Positions 43,558 through 52,357 of a stretch of 64,000 nt of DNA are shown here, piece after piece. Positions within the stretch are counted from its first letter, which is position 1, and each line of letters begins with the position of its first letter. The notes beneath the pieces were generated by a model. That model saw only the letters and a program-made list of their open reading frames with translations. It was not told the origin of the DNA and searched no databases. A program made the position numbers and the translations under genes. The stretch is from Marivirga arenosa (GTDB lineage Bacteria; Bacteroidota; Bacteroidia; Cytophagales; Cyclobacteriaceae), in assembly GCF_030503875.2 (NCBI RefSeq), contig NZ_CP129968.2, positions 3,837,001 through 3,901,000 of the forward strand. Direction: 5' to 3'.

Positions 43558-44929
43558 ATTTGCTTAATCTTCTGTATAATGAAGCTCTGGTTAATCCCAA
43601 CTCCTCAGCTGCTTTAGAAATATTCCCTCCATGAATTTGAATTGCTTTTTGAATGGTTTGTTTTTCTACATCCTCTAAATTAAAACTATCGTCAAGCTTA
43701 GATTGAGCACTGGAGCTGCTATTTTTTGAAAGAAAAAAGAAATCATCCGCTTCTAGCATATTTCCATCAGCCATAATTAATGCTCTTTCAATAGCATGTT
43801 GCAATTCTCTGATGTTTCCTGGCCACTGGTATTTTTGTAATAATCGTAATGCATTAGGGCTGATCTTCATCTGATCCTTTTTATACTTTTTAGCATACAT
43901 AGAAATAAAATGGTCCGCTAACAATGGAATATCTTCTACTCGTTCTCGCAAAGCAGGTAAATGGATTTCAACCGTGTTTATTCGATATAATAAATCCTGG
44001 CGAAAATCACCTTCATGAACTCTTGCATCTATATCTTCATTCGTGGCACAAATTAATCGAGTATCAAAGGGAATAGCTTCATTACTACCTAATCGAGTAA
44101 CTGTTCTACTTTGTAATACATTCAGGAGTTTTGCTTGAAGCGGTGCACTTAAATTCCCTATCTCGTCTAAAAAAATGGTTCCTTTATCTGCAATTTCAAA
44201 TCTCCCGGCTCTATCAACTTTTGCATCTGTAAACGCACCTTTTTTATGTCCAAAAAGTTCACTTTCGAATAAGGAATCTGTTAGAGCTCCCATATCCACA
44301 CTTACAAAAGAATGATCCTTACGATTAGATTTTTTATGAAGGGCTCTGGCAATTAATTCCTTTCCAGTTCCATTTTCACCCAATATCAAGACATTAGCAT
44401 CAGTAGCAGCAACTTTATCTATTATGGTAAATACGTTTTGTAAAGCCTTACTTTCTCCAATAATAGATTTGAATGGAGCGTCAATCGATTCTTGAAGTTG
44501 CTGTTTTTCCTGCTCTAGTTTACTCACTTGATTATAGGAATTTTTCAATTGTGCTGCAGCGTGAATTGTAGCAACTAACTTTTCATTTTGCCATGGCTTT
44601 AATACGAAATCAGTTGCTCCTTTTTTTAATGCATTAACTGCTGTTTCAACGTCTCCAAATGCAGTGATTAAGATGACTACCGCTTTAGGATCTTTTTCCT
44701 TGATTTGTTCCAGCCAATACATCCCTTCTTTGCCGCTGGTTGTATCTTGACTGAAATTCATATCCAGTAGAATTACATCATAAGTAGCTTGATTAAGTAA
44801 GAAAGGAATTTTTCGAGGATCCTTTTCAATCATAACTTCTTTTACATGTTTTTTGAGCAACATTTTCGCTGCAAACAAAACATCTTCATCATCATCGATT
44901 ATAAGTACTTTATTAATTTCTTTGTCCAT
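43544..44929 (-). CDS. Sigma-54-dependent response regulator, NtrC family
   Basis: 461 residues. Receiver domain with phospho-acceptor D56 (LLDMNF) and Lys in FVLKPW. AAA+ domain with Walker A GENGTGKE, the sigma-54-contacting GAFTDA loop (ELFGHKKGAFTDA), and Walker B FLDEIGNLS. C-terminal Fis-type HTH (ISKAAEELGLTRASLYRRL). It would activate sigma-54 RNA polymerase from upstream sites. It is cotranscribed with the kinase 42208-43557. A periodic site array lies at 45021-45056. Confidence 0.94.
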   Translation of the reverse strand: MDKEINKVLIIDDDEDVLFAAKMLLKKHVKEVMIEKDPRKIPFLLNQATYDVILLDMNFSQDTTSGKEGMYWLEQIKEKDPKAVVILITAFGDVETAVNALKKGATDFVLKPWQNEKLVATIHAAAQLKNSYNQVSKLEQEKQQLQESIDAPFKSIIGESKALQNVFTIIDKVAATDANVLILGENGTGKELIARALHKKSNRKDHSFVSVDMGALTDSLFESELFGHKKGAFTDAKVDRAGRFEIADKGTIFLDEIGNLSAPLQAKLLNVLQSRTVTRLGSNEAIPFDTRLICATNEDIDARVHEGDFRQDLLYRINTVEIHLPALRERVEDIPLLADHFISMYAKKYKKDQMKISPNALRLLQKYQWPGNIRELQHAIERALIMADGNMLEADDFFFLSKNSSSSAQSKLDDSFNLEDVEKQTIQKAIQIHGGNISKAAEELGLTRASLYRRLSKYDLQ

Positions 44930-45020
44930 GTTTTCGAATTATAAGATCATTAGGATAAAAATAATGCCAGAGAGAAAACACCCCTTTTATGATACAATTT
45001 AGGAATATGCTTGGAATAAT

Positions 45021-45056
45021 TGTTCGAAATCGAACATAATTGTTACGAATCTGAAC
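45021..45056. promoter_or_regulatory. Four half-sites phased at 10 bp between the sigma-54 regulator and FKBP genes
   Basis: Half-sites TGTTCG (45021), CGAACA (45031), TGTTAC (45041) and CTGAAC (45051) alternate in orientation at exact 10-bp steps. The first two form a perfect palindrome with a 4-bp centre (AAAT); the next two are a degenerate copy. All half-sites face one side of the helix, as in cooperative binding sites. The array is about 90-125 bp upstream of the regulator start and about 60-97 bp upstream of the predicted FKBP transcription start. Confidence 0.5.
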
Positions 45057-45105
45057 GATTTTAGGATAAAAGCCAGAATATTTTTTCTTTAGGGAATGAT
45101 AGTGG

Positions 45106-45113
45106 TAACTTTG
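45106..45113 (+). promoter_or_regulatory. -7 element of the FKBP promoter
   Basis: TAACTTTG is a perfect TAnnTTTG, 34 bp before the ATG at 45148. No clear TTG sits at the normal -33 distance; a T-rich stretch (45081-45090) may substitute. Confidence 0.5.
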
Positions 45114-45147
45114 TGGTTTATAAAAGGAAATTACAAAAGCAAAAATT

Positions 45148-45576
45148 ATGTCAACAGCAAAAAAAGGCGACAAAGTAAAAGTTCACTACACAGGCAAATT
45201 AACAGACGGTACTGTTTTCGATAGCTCTTTAGAGAGAGAACCTATCGAATTCGAATTAGGTGCTGGTCAAATGATTGCCGGTTTTGACAAAGCAGTAGAT
45301 GGGATGGCTATTGGAGACAAGAAAACAACTGATATCCCTAGTGCTGAAGCTTATGGTGACAAAAGAGATGATATGATGGTTCCGGTTCCTAATGATAAAG
45401 TTCCGGCTGAAATAAAACCTGAGGTGGGCATGCAATTATCTATGCAACAGCCTGACGGTCAAGCTTTACCTGTATTAGTTGCAGAAGTAAATGATGATCA
45501 CATTGTATTAGACGCTAACCATCCGTTAGCTGGAAAAGATTTAAGTTTTGAAATTGAATTAGTTGAAATCAACTAA
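45148..45576 (+). CDS. FKBP-type peptidyl-prolyl isomerase, SlyD-like
   Basis: 142 residues. FKBP core VKVHYTGKLTDGTVFDSS is split by an IF (insert-in-flap) domain seen between GAGQMIAGFDKAVDGM and the C-terminal half (ANHPLAGKDLSFEIELVEI), as in SlyD. It has no His-rich metal tail, so metallochaperone activity is less likely. Cytosolic, since no signal peptide is present. It speeds prolyl isomerisation and has chaperone activity in this family. Followed by a strong terminator. Confidence 0.93.
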   Translation: MSTAKKGDKVKVHYTGKLTDGTVFDSSLEREPIEFELGAGQMIAGFDKAVDGMAIGDKKTTDIPSAEAYGDKRDDMMVPVPNDKVPAEIKPEVGMQLSMQQPDGQALPVLVAEVNDDHIVLDANHPLAGKDLSFEIELVEIN

Positions 45577-45596
45577 TCTTGAATTAAGTTAAAACT

Positions 45597-45624
45597 AAAG
45601 CCCGATTTCGATCGGGCTTTTTTA
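45597..45624 (+). terminator. Rho-independent terminator of the FKBP gene, possibly bidirectional
   Basis: 10-bp perfect stem (45597-45606 with 45611-45620) closed by a TTCG tetraloop, the most stable tetraloop class, then a T run to 45624. The minus strand continues with a T-rich stretch, so it may also stop the convergent SDR gene. Confidence 0.92.
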
Positions 45625-45642
45625 TTGGCTTAAATTCTCTTT

Positions 45643-46437
45643 TTATCTCACACTACTTTTCAAGATAATTTTAGCAAATAAATTGGGGAATAATCTTTTT
45701 ACTAATACACCAAATCTTTCAGTTCCACCGATTACTGCTTCTAATTTATTTTTCTCCACAGCCTTAATGATTTTTTTTGCGCATTCTTGAGCAGTCATTC
45801 CATTGGCTTGGGCATTATCCATTTCTCCAGTAGGCTTACCATCGGCACCTAATGCATTTACTGAAACATCCGTTTTAATAAAGCCAGGGCATATCATTGT
45901 CACCTTAATGTTATCATGATGTAATTCTGTTCTTAAAGAGTCAAAGAAACCATGAAGAGCATGTTTAGCCGCAGCATAGGATGAACGCCAAGGTGATCCG
46001 AATTTACCTACTAAGCTACTCGTAACTACCAAATGACCTGATTTCTGATTGACCATATGAGGCGCTACAGCTTTTGTAAGTGCTATTGTCCCAAAATAGT
46101 CGATTTCCATGATTTGCCTATCTACGGCTAAATCAGTTTCTAAAGCCATTCCTCTTTGAGAAATTCCACCATTATTAAATAATAAATCAATTCTCCCAAA
46201 TTGATCTAAAACTTCTGCTACTTTAGACTGGAAAGAATTTATATCTGCTAAGTCAAGAGGCAGAATCATAATATTTTCTGGCTTTGGAGATTTAGCTTTA
46301 ACCTCTTCTAAAACTTCCTTTCTTCTAGCCGAGATTATTACTTTAGCACCTTTATCAATTAATTCATAAACTATTGCTTCTCCAATTCCAGAACTAGCCC
46401 CAGTAACCCAAGCAATTTTATCCTTTATTTTAGTCAT
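45643..46437 (-). CDS. Short-chain dehydrogenase/reductase, DHRS7-like
   Basis: 264 residues. NAD(P) motif TGASSGIGEA (about 14-23), NNGG strand (LLFNNGGIS), and catalytic Ser with YAAAK (SSYAAAKHALHGFFDSL). The basic residues after the glycine-rich motif favour NADP. The C terminus (KRLFPNLFAKIIL) could associate with membrane. Substrate not predictable. Lies 37 bp downstream of rlpA. Confidence 0.85.
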   Translation of the reverse strand: MTKIKDKIAWVTGASSGIGEAIVYELIDKGAKVIISARRKEVLEEVKAKSPKPENIMILPLDLADINSFQSKVAEVLDQFGRIDLLFNNGGISQRGMALETDLAVDRQIMEIDYFGTIALTKAVAPHMVNQKSGHLVVTSSLVGKFGSPWRSSYAAAKHALHGFFDSLRTELHHDNIKVTMICPGFIKTDVSVNALGADGKPTGEMDNAQANGMTAQECAKKIIKAVEKNKLEAVIGGTERFGVLVKRLFPNLFAKIILKSSVR

Positions 46438-46474
46438 ATATCAAGTCAATTTTAAGAAAAAGCGAATTTACACT

Positions 46475-47155
46475 TTAAAAACGAGTTACAAATGCATCAG
46501 GAAAGCGATCAGCAATTTTTAATTTTAGCTTATCTGCCTTTTTTCGATTTCCGAAATCGCCTAAAATAAGGGCATAAACTTTATTTCCGTTAAGTTCTTT
46601 TACTTCAACGATTACATTAGTGCGATAAGATTTTTCAATATTTTCAGCAAGCTTTAACATATTATCGAAGCCTCTAAAACTGCCAACCTGAACTCCATAG
46701 CCTGAGGGTTTTGTTCTTTCAACTCCTAAATCAAAATAGCTCTCATTTTCAATATTCTGATCAATTTGGACTGGGCGATTACTATTCGTTTTACCATCCC
46801 CTGCATCAATCACTTCAATTTTTACTTCGGCTAAGCCCTGATTAATGAATTTTAATTTTTCAGCTGCCGATCTTGATAAATCAATTACTCTACCTTCAAC
46901 AAAAGGACCTCTGTCATTTATTCTTACTTCTACAGCTTGATTGTTGGAAGTATTGGTCACTTTTACTACAGTTCCAAAAGGCAATGTTTTATGTGCTGCT
47001 GTTAATTTATTGTGTTTATATTTTTCACCACTAGCAGTAAGTTTTCCTTCAAACTTATCCGCATAAAAGGAGGCTTTTCCGATTTGAATTTGGGCTTGCG
47101 CTATATTGAAAGCAAAACAGAAAAGGAATAAAATATAGAGTTTCTTATTGAGCAT
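46475..47155 (-). CDS. rlpA: Septal ring lytic transglycosylase RlpA family protein
   Basis: 226 residues. Signal peptide ends NIAQAQ. A double-psi beta-barrel domain (ASFYADKFEGKLTASGEKYKHNKLTAAHKTLPFGTVVKVTN and RINDRGPF) occupies about 25-115. A C-terminal SPOR-like domain (YGVQVGSFRGFDNMLKLAENIE, about 150-226) binds denuded septal glycan. RlpA in Pseudomonas cleaves naked glycan strands; catalytic D in RINDRG is present. Likely in the periplasm or outer membrane. The lipobox is not clear. Confidence 0.9.
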   Translation of the reverse strand: MLNKKLYILFLFCFAFNIAQAQIQIGKASFYADKFEGKLTASGEKYKHNKLTAAHKTLPFGTVVKVTNTSNNQAVEVRINDRGPFVEGRVIDLSRSAAEKLKFINQGLAEVKIEVIDAGDGKTNSNRPVQIDQNIENESYFDLGVERTKPSGYGVQVGSFRGFDNMLKLAENIEKSYRTNVIVEVKELNGNKVYALILGDFGNRKKADKLKLKIADRFPDAFVTRF

Positions 47156-47229
47156 TTGGAGTATTATTTAAGTAAACGACAATTTAATGTTTGTAAAACT
47201 ATTTTCACAATAATTTTTAAACGCTTATT

Positions 47230-49320
47230 TTGCCAAAGTTTAGAATTAAGAAGAATTTGATTTCAGAAAAAGGACTTTTACGCCTCTCTTTATTATTTGC
47301 AATACTCTGCTGGCTTTCATTAGTTTTAGCAGACATATTTCTGTTATTCGCAGAAATAAATCAGGCTAATGCTGGAATCACGAAAGAAATTCCCCAGTTA
47401 TTACTCACTCTTTATATCATTCTATTCTATTTTTTCTTTAAAATCAGGATTCAGAAAGCTGAAAGTATCAATTTCATTGATTTACTATGGCATGTATTTT
47501 CAACAGGCCTAATTGTATCCCTAATTCAGTTAGCTGTAAGCTTATTCTTTTACCTTTTGAGTGATAGTAAGTTAATGCAAAACCCATTAATGATTAACTT
47601 TTTCTATCATGTGAATTTGGGGGCTATTATAGTGTTTCTTGTTTCCACATTTATCGTTTGGAAAAGGCTAATACTCTACCAAAAGAATAAAAGACTATTA
47701 ATCATATGGCAAGTTTTTGAATACTCATTATTAGCCTCCTTATTATATGGCTTTTTCCAAACCAATGTTCAACAATGGCTATTTAATGGCTTATTAGGTT
47801 TTTTCTTTCTTTTCGGAATAATCCTATCCTTTAATTTAAAATGGATAGCCTATCTTAATTTTAAGCAAAAGTGGAGAAGTATTTTATTACTAGTTCTAGT
47901 AATTCTATATCTATATTATTTTATCAATAATTTATTCAACTTCTCACAAGAGTTTAATCTTGTTCTGGATTTATTAGATAATATTTATATTCTTTCAGTT
48001 GCAGGTTTTATCTTTTTATATGCTCTGATTTCTATTTTAGTAATTCTGTTCAATTTACCTACTTCTTCTGTTTTTGAGCAGAAAATTAGTGAGGTGCTTA
48101 ACTTTCAACGTCTAAGTCAGTCTATTCAAAAAGGGGATAATGAAAACCAGGTATATGAAGTTTTATTAGAAAGTAGTAATAACGCAGTTTTCTCAACCAG
48201 CTCATGGTTAGAAATTTATGAAAATGAGGAGACCATAAACACTTTAACCTATAATATTACAGACCTTAAAATAACACAAGTCAGAAAAAGCATTCAGGAC
48301 AGTGGGATTTTTGCTTATTTGAATAAACAAAAATCCAATAACTTCGAAAAGGATTTAAACTACAATAAGTTAACATCTAATTTGAATGATCCTGATTATG
48401 GTTCTGTATTAGTTATGCCGTTAATCATACAAGAAAGACAAATTGGGCTATTAGTAGTTTTGAAGGATGTTACTGATGGATTTAATAAAGAAATGGTAAA
48501 CATTATCAGTTCTTTTGTAAATCAGGCCTGTATTTCGATTGAAAACTTTGAATTACTCTCTGAAGCTCTTAAAAACGAACGCTATAAAGAGGAATTAAAA
48601 ATTGCTGAAAGAGTGCAAAAAAGCCTCTTACCCCAATCACTGATTTCAAATGAAGAATTTGAAATGATCGCTTTTTACGAATCGGCTGATGAAGTAGGTG
48701 GTGATTATTATGATTTCTATAAAATAAACGATACTAAAACAGCGGTAATTATAGGTGATGTTTCAGGAAAAGGAACTTCTGCATCATTTAATATGTCTCA
48801 AATGAAGGGCGTATTCCATAGCTTAGTGCAGTTTAATTTAGATTCAAAAACATTTCTTACCAAGGCGAATCATGCCTTAAGTAGCTGTTTGGAAAAATCC
48901 TCTTTCATCACTGCTGCATATTATAATATTGACCATCAGGAAAAGAGCATTAGTTTTTCAAGAGCCGGTCATTGCCCAGGATTGTTCTACAGCAAAAAAG
49001 ATGATAAAGCAGCCTTTTTCAAAAATAAAGGTATGGGATTGGGAATAGTAAGAAATGACAACTATGAAGATTTTATAGACATTAACAAAATATATTACAA
49101 CTCCGGTGATATTCTTTTCTTATACACAGATGGAATAATCGAAGCTAAAAATACGGACGGTGAAGAGTTCGGGTATAATAGATTAAGTCAATATTTACAG
49201 GAAACTAACGGAAATAGCCCACAAGAAATTCAAAAAGGGCTAATTAAATATTTATATGATTTCATAGGTTCAGAGGACCTGGAAGACGACTATACTGCAT
49301 TAATAATTAAATTTTTATAA
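47230..49320 (+). CDS. Membrane GAF-PP2C (SpoIIE/RsbU-type) serine phosphatase
   Basis: 696 residues. About eight transmembrane helices (residues 15-285) form an unusual membrane sensor. A GAF-like domain follows (about 290-440) and then a PP2C/SpoIIE domain (YESADEVGGDYYDFYKINDT, ELFLYTDGIIEAKN-type C terminus; metal Asp residues in GDVSGKGT and DGIIEA). It would dephosphorylate the STAS antagonist downstream. The start is TTG at 47230, since no ATG occurs in frame until residue 118. The operon is PP2C-STAS-RsbW kinase. Confidence 0.85.
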   Translation: MPKFRIKKNLISEKGLLRLSLLFAILCWLSLVLADIFLLFAEINQANAGITKEIPQLLLTLYIILFYFFFKIRIQKAESINFIDLLWHVFSTGLIVSLIQLAVSLFFYLLSDSKLMQNPLMINFFYHVNLGAIIVFLVSTFIVWKRLILYQKNKRLLIIWQVFEYSLLASLLYGFFQTNVQQWLFNGLLGFFFLFGIILSFNLKWIAYLNFKQKWRSILLLVLVILYLYYFINNLFNFSQEFNLVLDLLDNIYILSVAGFIFLYALISILVILFNLPTSSVFEQKISEVLNFQRLSQSIQKGDNENQVYEVLLESSNNAVFSTSSWLEIYENEETINTLTYNITDLKITQVRKSIQDSGIFAYLNKQKSNNFEKDLNYNKLTSNLNDPDYGSVLVMPLIIQERQIGLLVVLKDVTDGFNKEMVNIISSFVNQACISIENFELLSEALKNERYKEELKIAERVQKSLLPQSLISNEEFEMIAFYESADEVGGDYYDFYKINDTKTAVIIGDVSGKGTSASFNMSQMKGVFHSLVQFNLDSKTFLTKANHALSSCLEKSSFITAAYYNIDHQEKSISFSRAGHCPGLFYSKKDDKAAFFKNKGMGLGIVRNDNYEDFIDINKIYYNSGDILFLYTDGIIEAKNTDGEEFGYNRLSQYLQETNGNSPQEIQKGLIKYLYDFIGSEDLEDDYTALIIKFL

Positions 49321-49364
49321 CATGACAGTCAACTTCCTGAAAATAAGCTCGTAATAAAATTTGT

Positions 49365-49718
49365 ATGATTAATATTAATACACATAAAGAAGAAGAATTT
49401 AGCCTCCTTAAAGTTGAAGGAGACGTAGATGCTAGTTCAAGCATTCATTTAGACGAAGCATTAACGGAATTGTCAAATGATGAAAGCGTTAAAAATATTT
49501 TAGTAGATGGCTCTGATCTCAACTATATTTCTTCTGCAGGGCTAGGTGTATTCATGTCATATATTGATGACTTTAAAAGTAAGAACATAAAAATGATCTT
49601 ATTTGGCTTAAGCGAAAAAGTATTGAATGTATTTCAAATTTTAGGGCTTGACCAACTTATGAGTATTGTCAGCAATAAGCAGGAAGCGAAGGAGAAATTA
49701 CATGAAGTTCAATCTTAA
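49365..49718 (+). CDS. STAS-domain anti-sigma factor antagonist
   Basis: 117 residues. The segment ILVDGSDLNYISSAGLGVFMSYI contains the Ser-Ser pair where anti-sigma antagonists of the SpoIIAA/RsbV family are phosphorylated. Unphosphorylated it would bind the RsbW-like kinase encoded next and release a sigma factor or other target. Located 44 bp after the PP2C gene, and it overlaps the kinase gene by 17 bp. Confidence 0.9.
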   Translation: MININTHKEEEFSLLKVEGDVDASSSIHLDEALTELSNDESVKNILVDGSDLNYISSAGLGVFMSYIDDFKSKNIKMILFGLSEKVLNVFQILGLDQLMSIVSNKQEAKEKLHEVQS

Positions 49719-50127
49719 AGTATATTGTGAAAAAACACGGCTAAAGGATATTCGGAATTTTATTTCTGAAAAGCTGAAGGCCTATGTGCATGATGATTTG
49801 GAAATCAACCAAATGGTATTGGCGGTGGATGAAATCTGTGCTAACCTCATCATTCATTCCAATTACTGCAATGCAAATGAAGCCATTAATTTGGAGGTAT
49901 TTGTTGAAAAAGATGGCGTTACATTTGAGATTTCTGATGAAGGAGAAAAATTTGATATCAAGAAATACAAAGAGCCATCCATTGAAGAAGTAGTACAAAC
50001 TAAGAAAAAAGGTGGAATAGGTTTATTGTTAGTAAATAAAATCATGGACAAGGTTGAATTCACGAACAAGGAAAAGAAAAATACCTGTATCCTCTATAAA
50101 AAGTTTGGACAAAGCCAGAAAAGTTAA
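49702..50127 (+). CDS. RsbW-type anti-sigma regulatory serine kinase (GHKL ATPase)
   Basis: 141 residues. The HATPase_c fold has an N-box (AVDEICANLIIHS), G1 DEGEKFD and G2 KKKGGIGLLLVNKIMD. The ATG at 49702 is chosen (MKFNLKVYC) with GGAG 10 bp upstream; an in-frame ATG at 49666 (MSAISRK) lies within the upstream gene and is unlikely. Together with the PP2C and STAS proteins it makes a partner-switching module. The client sigma factor is not in the operon. Confidence 0.88.
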   Translation: MKFNLKVYCEKTRLKDIRNFISEKLKAYVHDDLEINQMVLAVDEICANLIIHSNYCNANEAINLEVFVEKDGVTFEISDEGEKFDIKKYKEPSIEEVVQTKKKGGIGLLLVNKIMDKVEFTNKEKKNTCILYKKFGQSQKS

Positions 50128-50209
50128 TTTATCTTCGCTTCATTCTCTTTAATATTTTATTGTGTAAATCCATTTACATAAATTGCTTCTTAAAATTTAT
50201 TCTTACCCA

Positions 50210-52357
50210 ATGGGCAACAAAAAAAGTCTCTTATTATTAGTAGCACTTATTTTATTAAACGCTTGTAAAAATACTCAAACTCAAAAGGCAAATACCTCTA
50301 GTGATGTATTATTCACGATTGATGGAGAAAACGTATACCCTGATGAGTTTATCTATGCGTTTGAAAAGAGCAAAAGAAATAAAGCAGATAATGAATCTGT
50401 GGAAGAGTATCTTGATTTATATATCAATTTTAAACTTAAAGTTAAAGAAGCAAAAGCTAAAGGTTTAGATACTACACAAGCCTACCAAACAGAGTTAAAT
50501 GGCTATTTGGAAGAAATTAAAAAGCCTTACCTCACCGCAGAAAAAGTAAATGAAAAGCTGATTAAAGAAGCTTATGAAAGACTTCAGCAAGAAATTAATG
50601 CTAGCCATATTTTAATTATGGTTGATGAAAACGCAAGTCCGGAAGATACTTTAAAAGCCTTCAATAAAATTAAAGAAGCTAGAAATAAGGCAGTAAGTGG
50701 TGAAAATTTCGAAGCTTTGGCAAGACAATATTCTGAAGATCCTTCAGTGCAAAGAAATAATGGACAATTAGGGTGGTTTACCGCATTTCAAATGGTTTAT
50801 CCTTTCGAAAATGCAGCTTTTAAAACTAATGTGGGAGAGATATCTCCAATCATAAAAACTCAATTTGGCTATCATATAATTAAAGTGAATGACTCACGGG
50901 CTACTTTAGGTCGAATAAAAATTGCCCACATCATGAAGCGTTTTCCTCCTCAAGCAAAAGCTGAAGATTCTTTAGAAACAAAAAACGAAATTTATAACGT
51001 TTATGAAAGACTAAAAGAAGGAGAAAACTGGTTTATTCTGGCTACTAAAGAATCGGAAGATTTAAGCACCAAAGATACTGGAGGGGAACTTCCATGGTTT
51101 GGAGCTGGTAATTTACCTAAGGAATTAGAAACAGCAGCATTTGATTTAGAACAAAAAGGAGAAATATCAAAGCCAGTGATGAGCCCCTATGGATGGCACA
51201 TTTTAAAGCTGGAAGATAAAAGAGGAGTTGGGAGCTTAAACAGCATGAAAGAGAGTTTAAGCAGAAGAATTAAAAGGGATCAAAGATCAGAACTAAAAGA
51301 GGATGAAGTCATTAGAAAGCTGAAAACTGAAAATGATTTTCAAAAAAATGAAAAAGTATACCATCTGTTAAAAATAAAACCAACCTTATCTAAAGAGCAA
51401 TTCAAGAAAAAGGAATTAGAACAACCCTTATTTAGTATCTCATCTCAAAAATATTCTGTTGAGGACTTCCTAATTGGTTTTGATAAAGAAAAGGAGTTAG
51501 ACCCTCAGCTAGAGAACTATGAAAAAGCTAAGCTTTTGGAATATGAAGATGAGAATCTTGAAACTAAGTATCCTGAGTATAGGCTTTTAAGACAGGAATA
51601 TAAGGAGGGTTTACTCCTATTCGAAATCATGAATAGAGAGGTTTGGAGCAAAGTTGGTGGAGACTCAATAGCATTAAAAGAATTCTATAATAAAAATAAA
51701 GAAAATTACATAAGTGAAGAAAAGTTAAAATTAGCAAAAATTATTTTCTCAGATACCAGCAGTATAAATCAGTATAGAAATCCAATAAAAGAGAAGTATT
51801 TTCCGTTAAGCCCAAGAATAGAATTTAATGAATCAACTGATTTATCGTCAATAATTAATCTTGATAGTGGCAGGAATCACAAATTATTAATTACAGTAAG
51901 TTTACCTGAAAATCTTAATAAAAGTGATTCAGTGAAACTTTTTAAAGCATTGAATGAATCATTCAATGAGAAGGATATTCAGAAACTTACCGATTCCAAT
52001 GAAAATAAAATATATTTGCAATTGTTTTCAGAATCGAATGAACTATTAGCATTAAATAATAAAGCTATTGAAGAAGCATATGAAGAGATAGTTCCAATTT
52101 CTGAATGTAAAAAATGGTTGGGCAAAGAAAAGACTGACTATTTTACTGATATGACAAAAAATGGTATGATTGAATTCAATTATGTATTAGATAAATATCT
52201 ACCAAGGCAAAAAACATTCTCAGAGGCAAAAGCTGAACTCATAGAAGATTATCAGAAAAAATTAGAATCTGATTGGGTAAATCAGTTGAAAAAGAAATAT
52301 GAAGTGAATGTGAATGAAAATATTTTAAATAAAATTAAAGCAAAAATTGAAGAATAA
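50210..52357 (+). CDS. Periplasmic peptidyl-prolyl isomerase lipoprotein, PpiC/parvulin family
   Basis: 715 residues from the ATG at 50210; a TTG at 50183 would add a poor extension. Lipobox LLNAC near residues 18-22. Two parvulin domains follow: EINASHILIMVDENAS with GQLGWFTAFQMVYPFENAAF, and RIKIAHIMKRFPPQAK with GGELPWFGAGNLPKELETAAF. The C-terminal half is helical, alpha-rich, with no further PPIase. First in an overlapping cluster with two SurA-related genes and moxR. It probably assists outer-membrane protein folding. Confidence 0.85.
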   Translation: MGNKKSLLLLVALILLNACKNTQTQKANTSSDVLFTIDGENVYPDEFIYAFEKSKRNKADNESVEEYLDLYINFKLKVKEAKAKGLDTTQAYQTELNGYLEEIKKPYLTAEKVNEKLIKEAYERLQQEINASHILIMVDENASPEDTLKAFNKIKEARNKAVSGENFEALARQYSEDPSVQRNNGQLGWFTAFQMVYPFENAAFKTNVGEISPIIKTQFGYHIIKVNDSRATLGRIKIAHIMKRFPPQAKAEDSLETKNEIYNVYERLKEGENWFILATKESEDLSTKDTGGELPWFGAGNLPKELETAAFDLEQKGEISKPVMSPYGWHILKLEDKRGVGSLNSMKESLSRRIKRDQRSELKEDEVIRKLKTENDFQKNEKVYHLLKIKPTLSKEQFKKKELEQPLFSISSQKYSVEDFLIGFDKEKELDPQLENYEKAKLLEYEDENLETKYPEYRLLRQEYKEGLLLFEIMNREVWSKVGGDSIALKEFYNKNKENYISEEKLKLAKIIFSDTSSINQYRNPIKEKYFPLSPRIEFNESTDLSSIINLDSGRNHKLLITVSLPENLNKSDSVKLFKALNESFNEKDIQKLTDSNENKIYLQLFSESNELLALNNKAIEEAYEEIVPISECKKWLGKEKTDYFTDMTKNGMIEFNYVLDKYLPRQKTFSEAKAELIEDYQKKLESDWVNQLKKKYEVNVNENILNKIKAKIEE

